Positions 33,797 to 42,375 of a DNA stretch of 64,000 nucleotides are shown one piece after another. The position numbers and the translations under genes are program-made. The notes under the pieces are model-generated. The model was not told where the DNA came from. It searched no databases and saw only the letters and a list, made by a program, of their open reading frames with translations. Positions within the stretch are counted from its first letter, which is position 1. Every line of letters begins with the position of its first letter. Source of the stretch: Verrucomicrobiota bacterium (GTDB lineage Bacteria > Verrucomicrobiota > Verrucomicrobiia > CAIQCK01); assembly GCA_016222825.1 (NCBI GenBank), contig JACRQF010000012.1:1-64000 (forward strand). The letters run 5' to 3'.

Positions 33797-35209
33797 CTAT
33801 CCGTTCAGCGTCCAGCCGTCGCGATACTTCTTGCCGAGGTATTGGTTCGCCTCGGGGCAATTGGTGACTTTGCCGGTCGCGCCGTCGTAGTTGATCTTCT
33901 TGCCGACGCGGTAGGCGACGAGTCCCAGCAGCATCTGCTCGATCATGTTGCCGCTATACTCGAAGTCGCACGCGGTCTTGAGGCTGGGGTTCTTGCACGC
34001 CTCGATCCACTGTTTCTGGAAGTGGCCTAGCGGCGGCAACACCGTCTCCGCCGTCGGCGGCTTGTAGTAGGTCATGTCCGCGTTGTCGCCGACGGGGATG
34101 AGCAGGCGCTTCTGGAAGTCGCAGACGAGGACGCCCTTGGAGCCTTTGAACATCGCGCCGTGGTCAATCTTGGTGAGGTCGAGCCATGCGATGGGCGACT
34201 TTGGCATCATGCGGCCCTGATACCAGCCGACGCGGATGGGGCCGCGCCAGTCGTTGGCGGGGTGCTCGAAGAACGACGCGCACTTGATGGGCGTGATGGC
34301 GGGGTTGAAAGGATCGCCCTTGGCCTCCGCGGAAGTCGGCAGGGTGGCGTCCACGCAGTTCCAGAGCAAGTCCATCGTGTGGCTGCCCATGTCGCCGATC
34401 TGGCCGCCGCCGAAGTCCCAAAACATATTCCATGAGAGGCAATTGGCTCCGGCGCCGAGCGCGAAGTAGCCGGGGTTGTAGGGATGATACGGCGACGGGC
34501 CGAGCCAGAGGTCGTAGTTGAGGTTTGTCGGCGGCGTGCCGGCGTCGGGTAGATAGCCGGCGGGGACGCCGGGCTTGTCCTTGAAGTAAACAATGCCTGT
34601 CTTGTCGTTGTATTCGTCGGGATTCTCGTAGGAGCAACCGGCGGGTTTGACCTGGCGGTTGCCCCAAGCGTAAGCGGCCTGAAGTTCGCCGATGGCGCCG
34701 CCGCGGATCAGTTCGCGGGTGCGGTTGAAGTTCGGGCCGGCGTGGCGCTGCATGCCGACCTGCGTGGCGAGCTTCGCCTTCTTTTTCACCCAGTTGGCGC
34801 GGACGGTGCGCGCCTCCTCGACGGTGATGGCGAGCGGCTTCTCCATGTAGCAATGCAGGTCGCGGTTCAACGACCAGTTGGCGATGAACGCGTGCGTGTG
34901 GTCGGTCGTGCAGCAGACGACGGCGTCGAGGCCGAGCTTCTTGTGGTCGTCGAGCAGCTTCCGCCAGTCCGCGTAGGTCTTGGCGCCGGGGAACTTCTTG
35001 AGCGCCTCGGGGAAACGGTCCTCGTTGATGTCGCAGAGCGCGACGACGTTCTCGTCCTTGAGCGAGTCGGTGTGAGCGAGGCCGCGGCCCCAGACACCGA
35101 TGAGGGCGACGTTGAGTTTGTTGTTCTTGCCCGCGCGGGCGCCGCTGGGCAGCAGAAGCCATCCGGCTCCAACGGCGGCGGTGGTTTTGAAGAAATGGCG
35201 ACGGTTCAT
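33797..35209 (-). CDS. Tat-exported Gfo/Idh/MocA-family oxidoreductase
   Basis: 470 residues. The N terminus N-R-R-H-F-F-K followed by a hydrophobic stretch is a Tat signal. The Rossmann domain follows (V-A-L-I-G-V-W-G-R-G at about 34-43), with the family's E-K-P motif in Y-M-E-K-P-L-A (about 137). The C-terminal half has the W-x-G-P and G-D-M-G-S-H features of the secreted subgroup. Such proteins oxidise or rearrange sugars with a tightly held NAD(P) in the periplasm. It is a single gene, paralogous in build to 57519-58841. Confidence 0.88.
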   Translation of the reverse strand: MNRRHFFKTTAAVGAGWLLLPSGARAGKNNKLNVALIGVWGRGLAHTDSLKDENVVALCDINEDRFPEALKKFPGAKTYADWRKLLDDHKKLGLDAVVCCTTDHTHAFIANWSLNRDLHCYMEKPLAITVEEARTVRANWVKKKAKLATQVGMQRHAGPNFNRTRELIRGGAIGELQAAYAWGNRQVKPAGCSYENPDEYNDKTGIVYFKDKPGVPAGYLPDAGTPPTNLNYDLWLGPSPYHPYNPGYFALGAGANCLSWNMFWDFGGGQIGDMGSHTMDLLWNCVDATLPTSAEAKGDPFNPAITPIKCASFFEHPANDWRGPIRVGWYQGRMMPKSPIAWLDLTKIDHGAMFKGSKGVLVCDFQKRLLIPVGDNADMTYYKPPTAETVLPPLGHFQKQWIEACKNPSLKTACDFEYSGNMIEQMLLGLVAYRVGKKINYDGATGKVTNCPEANQYLGKKYRDGWTLNG

Positions 35210-35404
35210 GGTGCGTTCTCCTGTAGCTTGTGTGTGGTCGGTTTCAAGGCTGTGCCCATCCTAGCAACACAGACGGCAGGGTAAACAAATTTCTTCGGAA
35301 AGACGGCGGAACAGCGGAACGGCGGAACGGCAACAGCCGCCAGAAGAAGCTCACCCGCGACTGCTTTCTTGTGTCAGCGTCCGCTAACTGATACGAGCGG
35401 GACA

Positions 35405-35815
35405 ATGCGTTGCTCAAAACCGCGTTCACTGCCGGCTCTATCGCCGGGCGTATATCAGCTTTGGATCGAGCTGCCCATGTTGATCCGACTGACGGTGGGG
35501 AAGCTGGGGACGTTCGAGTTTCCGCCGGGTGTCTATGTTTACACCGGCAGCGCGCGCGGCGGGCTGGAACCGCGCCTTGCCCGGCATCAACGGCAGCGAA
35601 AGAAGATGCACTGGCACATTGACTACCTGTTGCGGCACGCGCGCATCGCGCGAATCGCAACGCGGCGGACGCGGCGGCGGCTGGAGTGCTCCTGGAACGC
35701 GCGGACGCTGCGTCTGGCGGGAGCGCGGGTGGTCGCGCCGCGCTTCGGTTCCAGCGATTGCGATTGTCCGACGCATCTGGTTTACTTGGGAGAGAGGCAA
35801 CATGGACATCATTGA
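35405..35815 (+). CDS. DUF123 (GIY-YIG-like) protein
   Basis: 136 residues from the ATG at 35405. It has P-G-V-Y-Q-L-W-I near the start, then G-T-F-E-F-P-P-G-V-Y-V-Y-T-G-S-A (about 37-52), R-L-A-R-H and M-H-W-H-I-D-Y-L-L (about 69-78), the hallmark of the DUF123 family. Its structure is related to GIY-YIG nucleases, and it is often linked to endonuclease III or sugar metabolism genes. Biochemical role unproven. It overlaps the nitroreductase start by 14 nt, so the genes are coupled. Confidence 0.8.
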   Translation: MRCSKPRSLPALSPGVYQLWIELPMLIRLTVGKLGTFEFPPGVYVYTGSARGGLEPRLARHQRQRKKMHWHIDYLLRHARIARIATRRTRRRLECSWNARTLRLAGARVVAPRFGSSDCDCPTHLVYLGERQHGHH

Positions 35816-36338
35816 AGCGATCAAACAACGTCACTCGGTCCGGGCTTATCAGAAGCGCGAGGTGGAAGCGGAGAAGTTGCAGCGCATCCTAGAGGCGGTG
35901 AACGCCGCGCCGTCGGCGGGCAACCGCCAGGCTTACGAGGTTGTGCTCGTGCGCGACGCCGAGCGGAAGCAGCGGCTCGTCAAGGCGGCGTGGGACCAGA
36001 CGTTCATCGCCGAGGCGCCGGTGGTGCTGGTGCTTTTGGCCGCGCCGGAGCGAAACCGCGAGCGTTACGCGCAACGCGGGGCAGAACTCTACTGCGTGCA
36101 GGATGCGACCATCGCCTGCGCCTACGCCGAACTGGCCGCGACGGCGCTGGGGCTGCATTGCTGCTGGGTCGGTGCGTATGACGACGACGCGGTCGCGGCG
36201 GCGGTCGGCGCGACCGGCACGTTACGGCCCGTGGCGGTATTGCCGCTTGGCTACGCGGCGGAACAGCCGCCGGCGCGACCGAGGCGGGCGTTGAACGATC
36301 TCGTGCATCACGAAGTTGTCGGAGGCAAACGATCATGA
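35802..36338 (+). CDS. Nitroreductase-family FMN protein
   Basis: 178 residues, a compact nitroreductase. It has the FMN phosphate-binding R-H-S-V-R-A-Y near the N terminus, A-P-S-A-G-N-R-Q (about 36-43), the substrate-side segment and C-terminal G-Y-A. It probably reduces quinone-like or nitro compounds with NAD(P)H. The start is internal to the end of the DUF123 gene, and its TGA overlaps the next ATG (ATGA). Together with the following flavoprotein it may form an electron-transfer pair. Confidence 0.85.
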   Translation: MDIIEAIKQRHSVRAYQKREVEAEKLQRILEAVNAAPSAGNRQAYEVVLVRDAERKQRLVKAAWDQTFIAEAPVVLVLLAAPERNRERYAQRGAELYCVQDATIACAYAELAATALGLHCCWVGAYDDDAVAAAVGATGTLRPVAVLPLGYAAEQPPARPRRALNDLVHHEVVGGKRS

Positions 36339-36880
36339 ACAAACAACCGATCAAACCTTTTGACCTGTGGCAGGAAACGATGGCGGCGTTGACGCGCGGC
36401 GGACTGCTGCTCTGCACGATGGGCGCTGACGGCAAGCCGAACCCGATGACCGTCGGCTGGATGGTCGGCGGCGTCATTTGGGGCAAGCCGATCCTGGAGG
36501 TGTTGGTGCGGCCGAGCCGATACAGTTACAGCCGGCTGGAGCAGGTTTCCGAGTTCACTGTGAACGTGATGCCGCCGGAGTTTGCCGAGGCGATTCAAAT
36601 TTGCGGTTCGATGTCGGGTCGCGACACGGACAAGTTCGCCGAGACCGGCATGACCGCCACGCCATCGCAACAGGTGAAGGTGCCGCTGATCGAGCAGGCC
36701 GTCATCAGCTACGAGTGCCGCGTTGTCCACACCAACGAAGTCATTCCACCGCGCCTCGCGCCGGAGATCGTGTCGTCGTTCTATCCGCAGGGCGACTTCC
36801 ACCGCGTTTTCTTTGGCGAAGCTCTCGCCGCATGCGCCACTCCCGACGTGCGAAAGCGGCTGGCGGGCTGGCTGCGCTGA
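36335..36880 (+). CDS. Flavin-reductase-like FMN-binding protein
   Basis: 181 residues. It has the split-barrel flavin reductase pattern: N-P-M-T-V-G-W near residues 35-41, then the R-P-S-R-Y-S-Y segment (about 59-65), F-T-V-N-V-M-P and, further on, G-R-D-x-D-K-F-A-E-T-G (about 95-106). Family members use FMN to reduce flavins or small substrates. It is translationally coupled to the nitroreductase and lies 24 nt before the ECF sigma gene. Confidence 0.85.
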   Translation: MNKQPIKPFDLWQETMAALTRGGLLLCTMGADGKPNPMTVGWMVGGVIWGKPILEVLVRPSRYSYSRLEQVSEFTVNVMPPEFAEAIQICGSMSGRDTDKFAETGMTATPSQQVKVPLIEQAVISYECRVVHTNEVIPPRLAPEIVSSFYPQGDFHRVFFGEALAACATPDVRKRLAGWLR

Positions 36881-36904
36881 CCGGATGCGCGGCCGGGAAG
36901 AAAG

Positions 36905-37528
36905 ATGGAATCTGCGGGCGGCATCGGTCGTCCTGTCATGAGTCCGAGTCATAATATGGAAACTTCCGACCCGGCGGTGGTGTCGCGGGCGCGCGAAGGC
37001 GATGTGGACGCGTTCGGCGAGCTGTTCCGCGCGACCCATCGTCGGGTCTACAACTTTGTCCGGTCCATGGTGACGAACCCCGAAGATGCGGCCGATCTGA
37101 CGCAGAAGACCTACGTGCGCGCGTGGGGCGCGCTGAAGAGCCTGCGCTCGGACGAGGCGTTCCTGGTGTGGCTGCATCGGATTGCGTTGAACGTCGCGCG
37201 CGACAGCCGCAAGCGCATCGAGCGGCCAACGGAGTCGCTCGACGCGCCGGTGGACGGCGAGGAATCTTCCGCCGCGCTGGAGATGCCCGACTGGTCGTTG
37301 GGGCCGGGGCAGCTTGTGTTGTCGGCGGACACGCAGCGGTTTGTGCGGCGTGCCGTGGAGCGGTTGCCGGAAATCCACCGAACCGTGGTGGCCATGCATC
37401 ATCTGGAAGGCATGGAGGTCACGGCCATCGCGGAAACGCTGGGCATCTCGCCCGGCACGGTGCTGTCGCGGCTGTCGCGGGCGCGGGAGGCGTTGCGAGG
37501 AACGCTGGATTCGTTGGTGAAGGAATGA
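36905..37528 (+). CDS. ECF-type RNA polymerase sigma factor
   Basis: 207 residues from the ATG at 36905 (an in-frame ATG at 36956 also suits). Region 2 is at about residues 33-95 (F-G-E-L-F-R...P-E-D-A-A-D-L-T-Q-K-T-Y-V-R-A-W, then F-L-V-W-L-H-R-I-A). Region 4 is at about 150-200 (T-A-I-A-E-T-L-G-I-S-P-G-T-V-L-S-R-L-S-R-A). It heads a tight module with a zinc-finger anti-sigma factor, an RseB-like sensor and a Cys-rich periplasmic protein, so an envelope or metal stress response is inferred. Confidence 0.9.
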   Translation: MESAGGIGRPVMSPSHNMETSDPAVVSRAREGDVDAFGELFRATHRRVYNFVRSMVTNPEDAADLTQKTYVRAWGALKSLRSDEAFLVWLHRIALNVARDSRKRIERPTESLDAPVDGEESSAALEMPDWSLGPGQLVLSADTQRFVRRAVERLPEIHRTVVAMHHLEGMEVTAIAETLGISPGTVLSRLSRAREALRGTLDSLVKE

Positions 37529-37535
37529 GGCGCGT

Positions 37536-38021
37536 ATGAAATCTTGCAAAGACATCCAATCTCAACTGGCCGGCTTCGCCGTCGGCGCGTTCCAGGAGCC
37601 GGAGTGCGCGGAGATCGAGCGCCATCTTCGGGATTGCCCGGCCTGCCATCGCGAACTCCGCGCGCTTCAGCGAACCGGCGCGCTGCTCGACGCGACGGAG
37701 CCGGAAGATGCGCCGGCCGATCTTTGGCTGTCCATCCGGCGCGACATCGAAGCGCCGAAGCCGGTGCCGGCACGCGCGCCGTGGTGGGAGATGTTATTCC
37801 CGGCGCGGTGGCCGCGGCTGGCTTACGCGGGGCTGGCGGCGACGGCGGTTATAGCGGTGGCTTTGCTCATGACCGTCTCGCGCCTGTCGCCAGTGGGGGA
37901 CGACGAGACACAGGACTTCATCGTGCGCCACGGCCTATTGGCGTGGAACGATCCGTTGAGCGACAAGGCCGCGCTGGGCGTGATGTTGGGCCGTGGCGAG
38001 GCTGGACGGGAGATGCAATGA
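37536..38021 (+). CDS. Zinc-finger anti-sigma factor
   Basis: 161 residues. The N-terminal cytoplasmic zinc-anti-sigma motif H-L-R-D-C-P-A-C-H (about 31-39, HxxxCxxC) matches ZAS/zf-HC2 proteins. One membrane helix (about 92-112) and a short periplasmic tail follow. It should hold the sigma factor encoded 7 nt upstream inactive until the membrane signal arrives. Its TGA overlaps the ATG of the RseB-like gene by 4 nt. Confidence 0.85.
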   Translation: MKSCKDIQSQLAGFAVGAFQEPECAEIERHLRDCPACHRELRALQRTGALLDATEPEDAPADLWLSIRRDIEAPKPVPARAPWWEMLFPARWPRLAYAGLAATAVIAVALLMTVSRLSPVGDDETQDFIVRHGLLAWNDPLSDKAALGVMLGRGEAGREMQ

Positions 38022-39022
38022 TGCGAGCTGCTCTTTTCATTGGCATGGAGGCGCTGGCACTGGCGGTTTCTGCCGCGAGCGACACTGCCGCGCCAAATCC
38101 GGCGGAGCGGCTGCGGGCGGCGCAGGGCGCGGAGGAGCGGTTCTCGCTGCGTGCGACGCTGAACACTGCGACGTTCTCCCGGCAGACTCCCGCGTCGTCG
38201 CAGGTCGTCGTGAGTCGGAAACCGGGCTGCTGTCGGTGGGAATACCAAGCGCCGGCGTTGAAGGGACTCGTGATGATCGAGAAGGGGGATGCGGTCATCC
38301 GGCTCGATCCGGCGCAGAAGACCGCTTCTGTCGGTTGCGCTCGTCGCGAGGCCGGCGCGTTCGATTTGTTGCTGAAGAACTACACGGTGACGGCGGATCG
38401 GGCCGAGCCAATCATCGGTCGCGCGGCGGACGTGCTGGTCATCAAACACCGCGAGCCGGGCCGCCCCGCGAAGAAGGTGTGGGTGGACCGCGCCACCAGC
38501 CTCATCCTGCGGACGGAGTATTACGATTGCGACGGACGGCTGGCCACGCTGACGTTCTACACGGACATCGAGTGGAACCCGCCGTTGGCCGACAGCCTTT
38601 TTGAAATCCCCGACGACTGGAAGAAAATCGCGGTCGGCGATGATCCCGGCAAGCACTGGGACCGCGAGGGCTTGTCCAAGGAGGTTGCGTTCGCTGTTCG
38701 CGAGCCGGCGTATCTGCCGGCGGGCTTCGCGCTGGACGGATTCCACCTCTACCACTGTCGTTGTGGCGTGGCGTCGGCGCACCTGCGTTACGTGGACGGG
38801 CTAAACAGCGTCTCCGTGTTCGAGCGTTACGCGCAATGCCCCGGTCGCGGCCGGGGACGCGGCTTCGGTTGGGGGAAAGGCCGCGGCGGCGGACGCAACT
38901 GCGAGCTGCTGGCGAACCAGCCGGGCCGGATGCTCGTCCGGCAGGCCGGCGACCTCTCATTCATCCTCATCGGCGATTTGCCGGAGACGGAACTGTCCAA
39001 GATCGCCGGCAGCATCAAATAA
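38018..39022 (+). CDS. RseB/MucB-like periplasmic sigma-factor regulator
   Basis: 334 residues with a signal peptide (about 1-21). The N-terminal half is a LolA/RseB-type lipoprotein-binding beta sheet (T-A-T-F-S...W-E-Y-x-A-P...K-V-W-V-D-R-A-T-S-L-I-L-R-T-E). The C-terminal domain carries the MucB/RseB pattern L-P-A-G-F-x-L...Y-V-D-G-L-N-S-V-S-V-F-E, with a Gly/Arg-rich insertion at about 270-292. RseB binds the anti-sigma factor and senses envelope damage. Position right after the anti-sigma gene supports this. The ATG at 38018 gives the 4-nt overlap. Confidence 0.75.
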   Translation: MMRAALFIGMEALALAVSAASDTAAPNPAERLRAAQGAEERFSLRATLNTATFSRQTPASSQVVVSRKPGCCRWEYQAPALKGLVMIEKGDAVIRLDPAQKTASVGCARREAGAFDLLLKNYTVTADRAEPIIGRAADVLVIKHREPGRPAKKVWVDRATSLILRTEYYDCDGRLATLTFYTDIEWNPPLADSLFEIPDDWKKIAVGDDPGKHWDREGLSKEVAFAVREPAYLPAGFALDGFHLYHCRCGVASAHLRYVDGLNSVSVFERYAQCPGRGRGRGFGWGKGRGGGRNCELLANQPGRMLVRQAGDLSFILIGDLPETELSKIAGSIK

Positions 39023-39108
39023 ATGGAATGCGCCGCCAGCGCCCCTCGTCTTTTCCACCAGCCAGCATGATGAAGGCTGGCGGAGAACTTTGGAGAAGGA
39101 GAACGACA

Positions 39109-39597
39109 ATGAAACGAACATGGCAGATTCTGATGATGGGTGGCTTGGTGTTGGCGCTGACGGCGGCGGACGGGCTTGCGCAAGGACGCGGCTGGTGCGG
39201 CATGGGACGCGGCTGGTGCGGACAGGGCGGCGGACGCGGCGCGGGTTGCTGGCTGACGCGCGTGACGCCGACTGACCCGAAGGAGAAGGCGTTCGTCGAG
39301 CAGGTGACGAAGCTGCAAACGGAAATTCGCGACGAACAAGAGGCGCTGGCGACGCTGCAAAAGGGCGGCGCGAGTTCCACCGCGCTGGACGCCCAGAAGA
39401 CCGTGCTGGAAAACCTGCGCGCACAGTTCCGCGAGTTGATGACCAGGAACAGCGAACTGCATCAGCAGATGGTGAAGCGATACGGTGGTGGCCCCGGCTG
39501 GTGCGCTGGGCGCGGCCCAGGCTGTTTTGCCAACTGTCCGCTCGGCATGACCGCTCCCGGCTGCGGCGTGTGCCCGAACTGCCCGTGGACGAAGTGA
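39109..39597 (+). CDS. Cys-rich periplasmic protein, ZraP/Spy-like
   Basis: 162 residues. A signal peptide (1-25, L-A-Q) is followed by a Gly/Trp/Cys-rich repeat (G-R-G-W-C-G-M, G-R-G-W-C-G-Q). A helical core (about 55-125, E-K-A-F-V-E-Q-V-T-K-L-Q-T-E-I-R) resembles LTXXQ/ZraP-type chaperones, and a second Cys-rich tail ends P-N-C-P. Nine cysteines in all suggest metal binding. AAGGAGA stands six bases before the ATG. As the last gene of the sigma module and followed by a terminator, it is probably an effector of the response. Confidence 0.65.
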   Translation: MKRTWQILMMGGLVLALTAADGLAQGRGWCGMGRGWCGQGGGRGAGCWLTRVTPTDPKEKAFVEQVTKLQTEIRDEQEALATLQKGGASSTALDAQKTVLENLRAQFRELMTRNSELHQQMVKRYGGGPGWCAGRGPGCFANCPLGMTAPGCGVCPNCPWTK

Positions 39598-39626
39598 GGC
39601 GCGGAAGCTGAGTTTGGAAGACGACG

Positions 39627-39666
39627 CGAGGCGGCTGCGCGATGGCACAGCCGCCTCGGTTGTTTT
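39627..39666 (+). terminator. Rho-independent terminator of the sigma module
   Basis: An 11-bp perfect stem CGAGGCGGCTG (39627-39637) with its complement at 39648-39658, a 10-base loop, and a T-rich tail GTTGTTTT. It lies 30 nt after the Cys-rich protein stop. Confidence 0.75.
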
Positions 39667-39730
39667 GGGGGCAGGGCAGGGGAAGACGGTCTGTTCTACG
39701 GCGTCGGCGCAAGCGGGGTGTTCGTCGCTG

Positions 39731-40832
39731 CTACAAGGCCTCCACCGACAACGTCGCCGTCGGGTCGCAACCGCTCACGCGCGTGTAAACTCCCGCCGGA
39801 TCGTTGCCGCCGGTCTTCACGCCGCGCCAGACCTCGACGACTTCGGCGGTCACGTATTGCGTGGCCTGGATCACCAACACCCATTGCCCCGCCGTGGCGT
39901 CGTAAGAGAGCCGCTGCGCGGCGCCCGCGAGCACTTGCGCGGGGTCGTCGTTGTGCAGGTGCGAGAAGGAGTGGCCGAAGTTGATCCAGAAACCGTTATT
40001 CATGCCGGCGGCGCTGCCGGGCTTGAAGTAGCTGCACCAGAACAACTCCCCGCCCGCGGGATAGCGCGCCGCGTCGCGATACAGCGAGCCGTCCCACCAC
40101 ACGCCGCCGGACACGCCGCCGTCCCAGAGCAGGTCATCGGACTGCGGATTATTCTCGTCGGGCCATTTCAATCCGCTGCCCCATTTCGGCGGCAGCACAT
40201 CGCACTCGGGTTCCTTGGTCCCGATAAGGTCCCTCTGGTAACCGCTGATCCGGTAACTGGAAGCCGTCGGGCCTTGCGGCACGGCGGGCAGTCAGGTCGG
40301 GGGCGCGGTCTTGACCGTGGGCGCGTAGGCTTGATTGACGGGGATTTGGAACGCGCGGCGCACCGTCGCGTTGTCGGCATTGGTGTGCGGGCGGGCGTTG
40401 TTGACGGCCAACTGCAAGTCTATCCGGCGCGCGTTGAGGCTGGCCACGGCGGCTTTGAACACGGCCTTGGCCGTGTCGAGTTTTCGCTGAAACAGGAATG
40501 TGAATGAACCGTCGGCTGCGCCTGTTCCAAAGCGAATGAGATGCGCATGGTTCCTAGACCAGCTATACAGGCGAGTAATGGTGTCGAATGTAGACTGATC
40601 TAATTTGCTTTTGGCAGTCTTAAAAAGGCTCTTCTGTCCATCGCTTTCAACCATCGCTGCGCATTGCATCAGAACGAATATCACCGACTACTCTAGGTAT
40701 CAGCATCTCGGTTTGGTCATTCTGGAAACGGCGCATCTCCAGCGCGGCAAATGAAAAAGCGGACTTTCCACAGGTGTTGACGAATCGGATGATGCGGGAA
40801 AGTTTTTCGTTGATTTGATCAACGACAATCAT
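39731..40832 (-). pseudogene. Decayed hypothetical gene with a 13-bp duplication and an internal TGA
   Basis: The frame opens with ATG at 40832 but stops after 61 codons. A 7-base direct repeat CCATCGC (40638-40644 and 40651-40657) spaced 13 bp marks a 13-bp insertion. Removing it joins the first part to the next frame (A-M-R-S-D-G-Q-K-S-L-F-K-T). That frame then meets a TGA at 40292-40294, beyond which the same frame stays open to 39731. The restored product would be about 360 residues, unrecognised, with a Trp/Gly-rich C-terminal half (D-G-G-V-S-G-G-V-W-W-D-G-S). Two independent lesions argue for a pseudogene rather than an error. Confidence 0.65.
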
Positions 40833-40860
40833 GAGGACAAAACTGCCTTTGCGGTGACCG

Positions 40861-41418
40861 TTACTGTTTCCACCGTGCCAGCAACTCGTAGAGGACGATG
40901 CTGGCGGTCATGGCGACGTTGAGGCTGTTGGTGATGCCGCGCACGGGGAGCTCGGCGACGTAGTCGGCCTCTTGCAGCAACGCGTCGCGCACGCCGTCGC
41001 GTTCGTGGCCGAAGACGGCGATGAGCGGGAAACGGTAGGGCACTTCGCGGTAGGGGATGCTGCCTTCGCATTGCTCGAAGACGACAAGCTGGTGGCCGGC
41101 GCGGCGCAACTCGGCGATTCGGGGTAGGGGATCGTCGTGTTTTTCCCACGGCACGGTCTGGAGGCTGCCGCCGACGGCGGTCTTGCCGATCTGTTGTTTG
41201 GCGTGCTCGGTCTGGATGGGCGTGCCGGTGATGCCGCTGAGGATGAGGCGCTCGATGTTGGCGCAGTCGCAGACGCGGAAGACGAGGCCGACGTTCTGGA
41301 GAGAGCGGACGTTATCAAGGACGACGGTGACGGGTATGCGCGTGGCGTCCTGGGCGGCGCGGTCGGGCCGGCTGGCGACCAGCTCGGCGGTGGTGTGGCG
41401 TCGGCGCGGTGTTTTCAT
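40861..41418 (-). CDS. TrmH/SpoU-family RNA 2'-O-methyltransferase
   Basis: 185 residues. The three SPOUT motifs are intact: N-V-G-L-V-F-R-V-C-D-C-A (motif 1), F-G-H-E-R-D-G-V (motif 2) and L-P-V-R-G-I-T-N-S-L-N-V-A-M-T-A-S-I (motif 3, the knot). It methylates a ribose in tRNA or rRNA using SAM; the site cannot be told. The ATG at 41418 is preferred; a GTG at 41442 lies inside the flanking palindrome. Confidence 0.88.
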   Translation of the reverse strand: MKTPRRRHTTAELVASRPDRAAQDATRIPVTVVLDNVRSLQNVGLVFRVCDCANIERLILSGITGTPIQTEHAKQQIGKTAVGGSLQTVPWEKHDDPLPRIAELRRAGHQLVVFEQCEGSIPYREVPYRFPLIAVFGHERDGVRDALLQEADYVAELPVRGITNSLNVAMTASIVLYELLARWKQ

Positions 41419-41441
41419 GTCGTCTGCATTTCGTTCAAGCA

Positions 41442-41559
41442 CTGTAGCGGCGGTCTATGACCGCCGGTCTGTAGGCCACGTGCCCGCACGTGGCGATGAT
41501 GATGATTTCGCCGGGTCGGGGACCCGGCCTACACCGCCGGTCGTCGTCCGCCGCTACAG
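41442..41559. repeat. Nested palindromes, CTGTAGCGGCG family
   Basis: The outer arms CTGTAGCGGCGG/CCGCCGCTACAG are at 41442-41453 and 41548-41559. Within lie two further palindromes: CCACGTGC-CC-GCACGTGG (41476-41493) and GCCGGGTC-GGG-GACCCGGC (41510-41528). It looks like successive insertion of palindromic elements between the TrmH and diesterase genes. It touches the last codons of the diesterase gene. Confidence 0.7.
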
Positions 41560-42375
41560 CAACGTCTTCAATCGTTCTGGAAAGTTCGTGATGATGCCGT
41601 CCGCGCCGGCGGCAATCAAGGCGCGTTGTTGGCGGAGCGAGTCAGCGGTCCATGCGAACACCCGCAGGCCCGCCGCGTGAACGTTCCGCACGAAGCGTTG
41701 CGTGCAGAGCTTGTGATTCGGCGCAAGGGTCGTGGCGCGGAGTTCGCGGGCGACGGTGATGAAGCTGGCGAGGTCGGGAACAGTGGCGTTGAAGCGGCTG
41801 AGGAGGAATGCCAGCTCGATGTCTGGCCGGAGGCGCGCGATGGGGCGGAGGAGTTCGGGGTGAAACGAGAATACGAGGACGGAGCGCTCCATTTTCTCGG
41901 CGAGGATCACATCCAGAACGCGGTCGGGGCTGGCGGACTTGATCTCGACGAGCAACCGTGCCTTGCCGCGGACGAGGTGGCAGAGTTCGCGCAACGTCGG
42001 CACGCCGAAGCCGCGCAGTTCGACGGCGGTGTGGGCGTTGACGGGGCCGCTGGCGGTGGTCGTGCGGTCGAGCGTGTCGTCGTGGATGACGACGGGTTCG
42101 TTGTCGGCGCTGAGATGAACGTCGCACTCGACGGCGTCAACGCCGATGGCCAGCGCGCGCTCGAAAGCGGGCAGTGTGTTTTCCAACTCCGCCCGCCCTT
42201 CGTGCCCGCCCCGATGGGCGATGACGAGCGGCAGCGTTCGGTCTCGAGAACATTCCCCCAGATCCGCGCAGCGCTGTAGCGGCGGTCTCTGACCGCCGAA
42301 ACTCTTCATTGGATGAGCAGACGGCGGTCGGAGACCGCCGCTACAGTTCCGACCAGTGTTGGTCGTGTCAGGCAT
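41554..42375 (-). CDS. Glycerophosphodiester phosphodiesterase
   Basis: 273 residues if the ATG at 42375 is used. The catalytic core starts at about residue 51: I-A-H-R-G-G, E-N-T-L-P-A-F, E-C-D-V-H-L, V-I-H-D-D-T-L-D-R-T, L-V-E-I-K and the final G-A-D-G-I-I-T-N-F-P. It hydrolyses glycerophosphodiesters to glycerol 3-phosphate. The first 35 codons translate a palindromic repeat (42274-42346), so the native 5' end seems replaced. The ATG at 42375 overlaps the cbiX stop by 8 nt, and the in-frame ATG at 42309 sits in the repeat loop. It may be the last gene of the cobalamin transcript. Confidence 0.8.
   Translation of the reverse strand: MPDTTNTGRNCSGGLRPPSAHPMKSFGGQRPPLQRCADLGECSRDRTLPLVIAHRGGHEGRAELENTLPAFERALAIGVDAVECDVHLSADNEPVVIHDDTLDRTTTASGPVNAHTAVELRGFGVPTLRELCHLVRGKARLLVEIKSASPDRVLDVILAEKMERSVLVFSFHPELLRPIARLRPDIELAFLLSRFNATVPDLASFITVARELRATTLAPNHKLCTQRFVRNVHAAGLRVFAWTADSLRQQRALIAAGADGIITNFPERLKTLL
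42274..42346. repeat. Palindromic repeat inside the 5' end of the diesterase gene
   Basis: The 25-base arms 42274-42298 and 42322-42346 are reverse complements with one mismatch, around a 23-base loop. It is the same family as 872-948 and 41442-41559. Its translation gives the peptide G-G-Q-R-P-P-L-Q in the diesterase frame. Confidence 0.8.

Noticed and set aside
40292-40294. TGA as a possible selenocysteine codon
   Set aside because: No selenoprotein-like context or SECIS-like hairpin was apparent, and the same gene has a second, frameshifting lesion, so decay is simpler.
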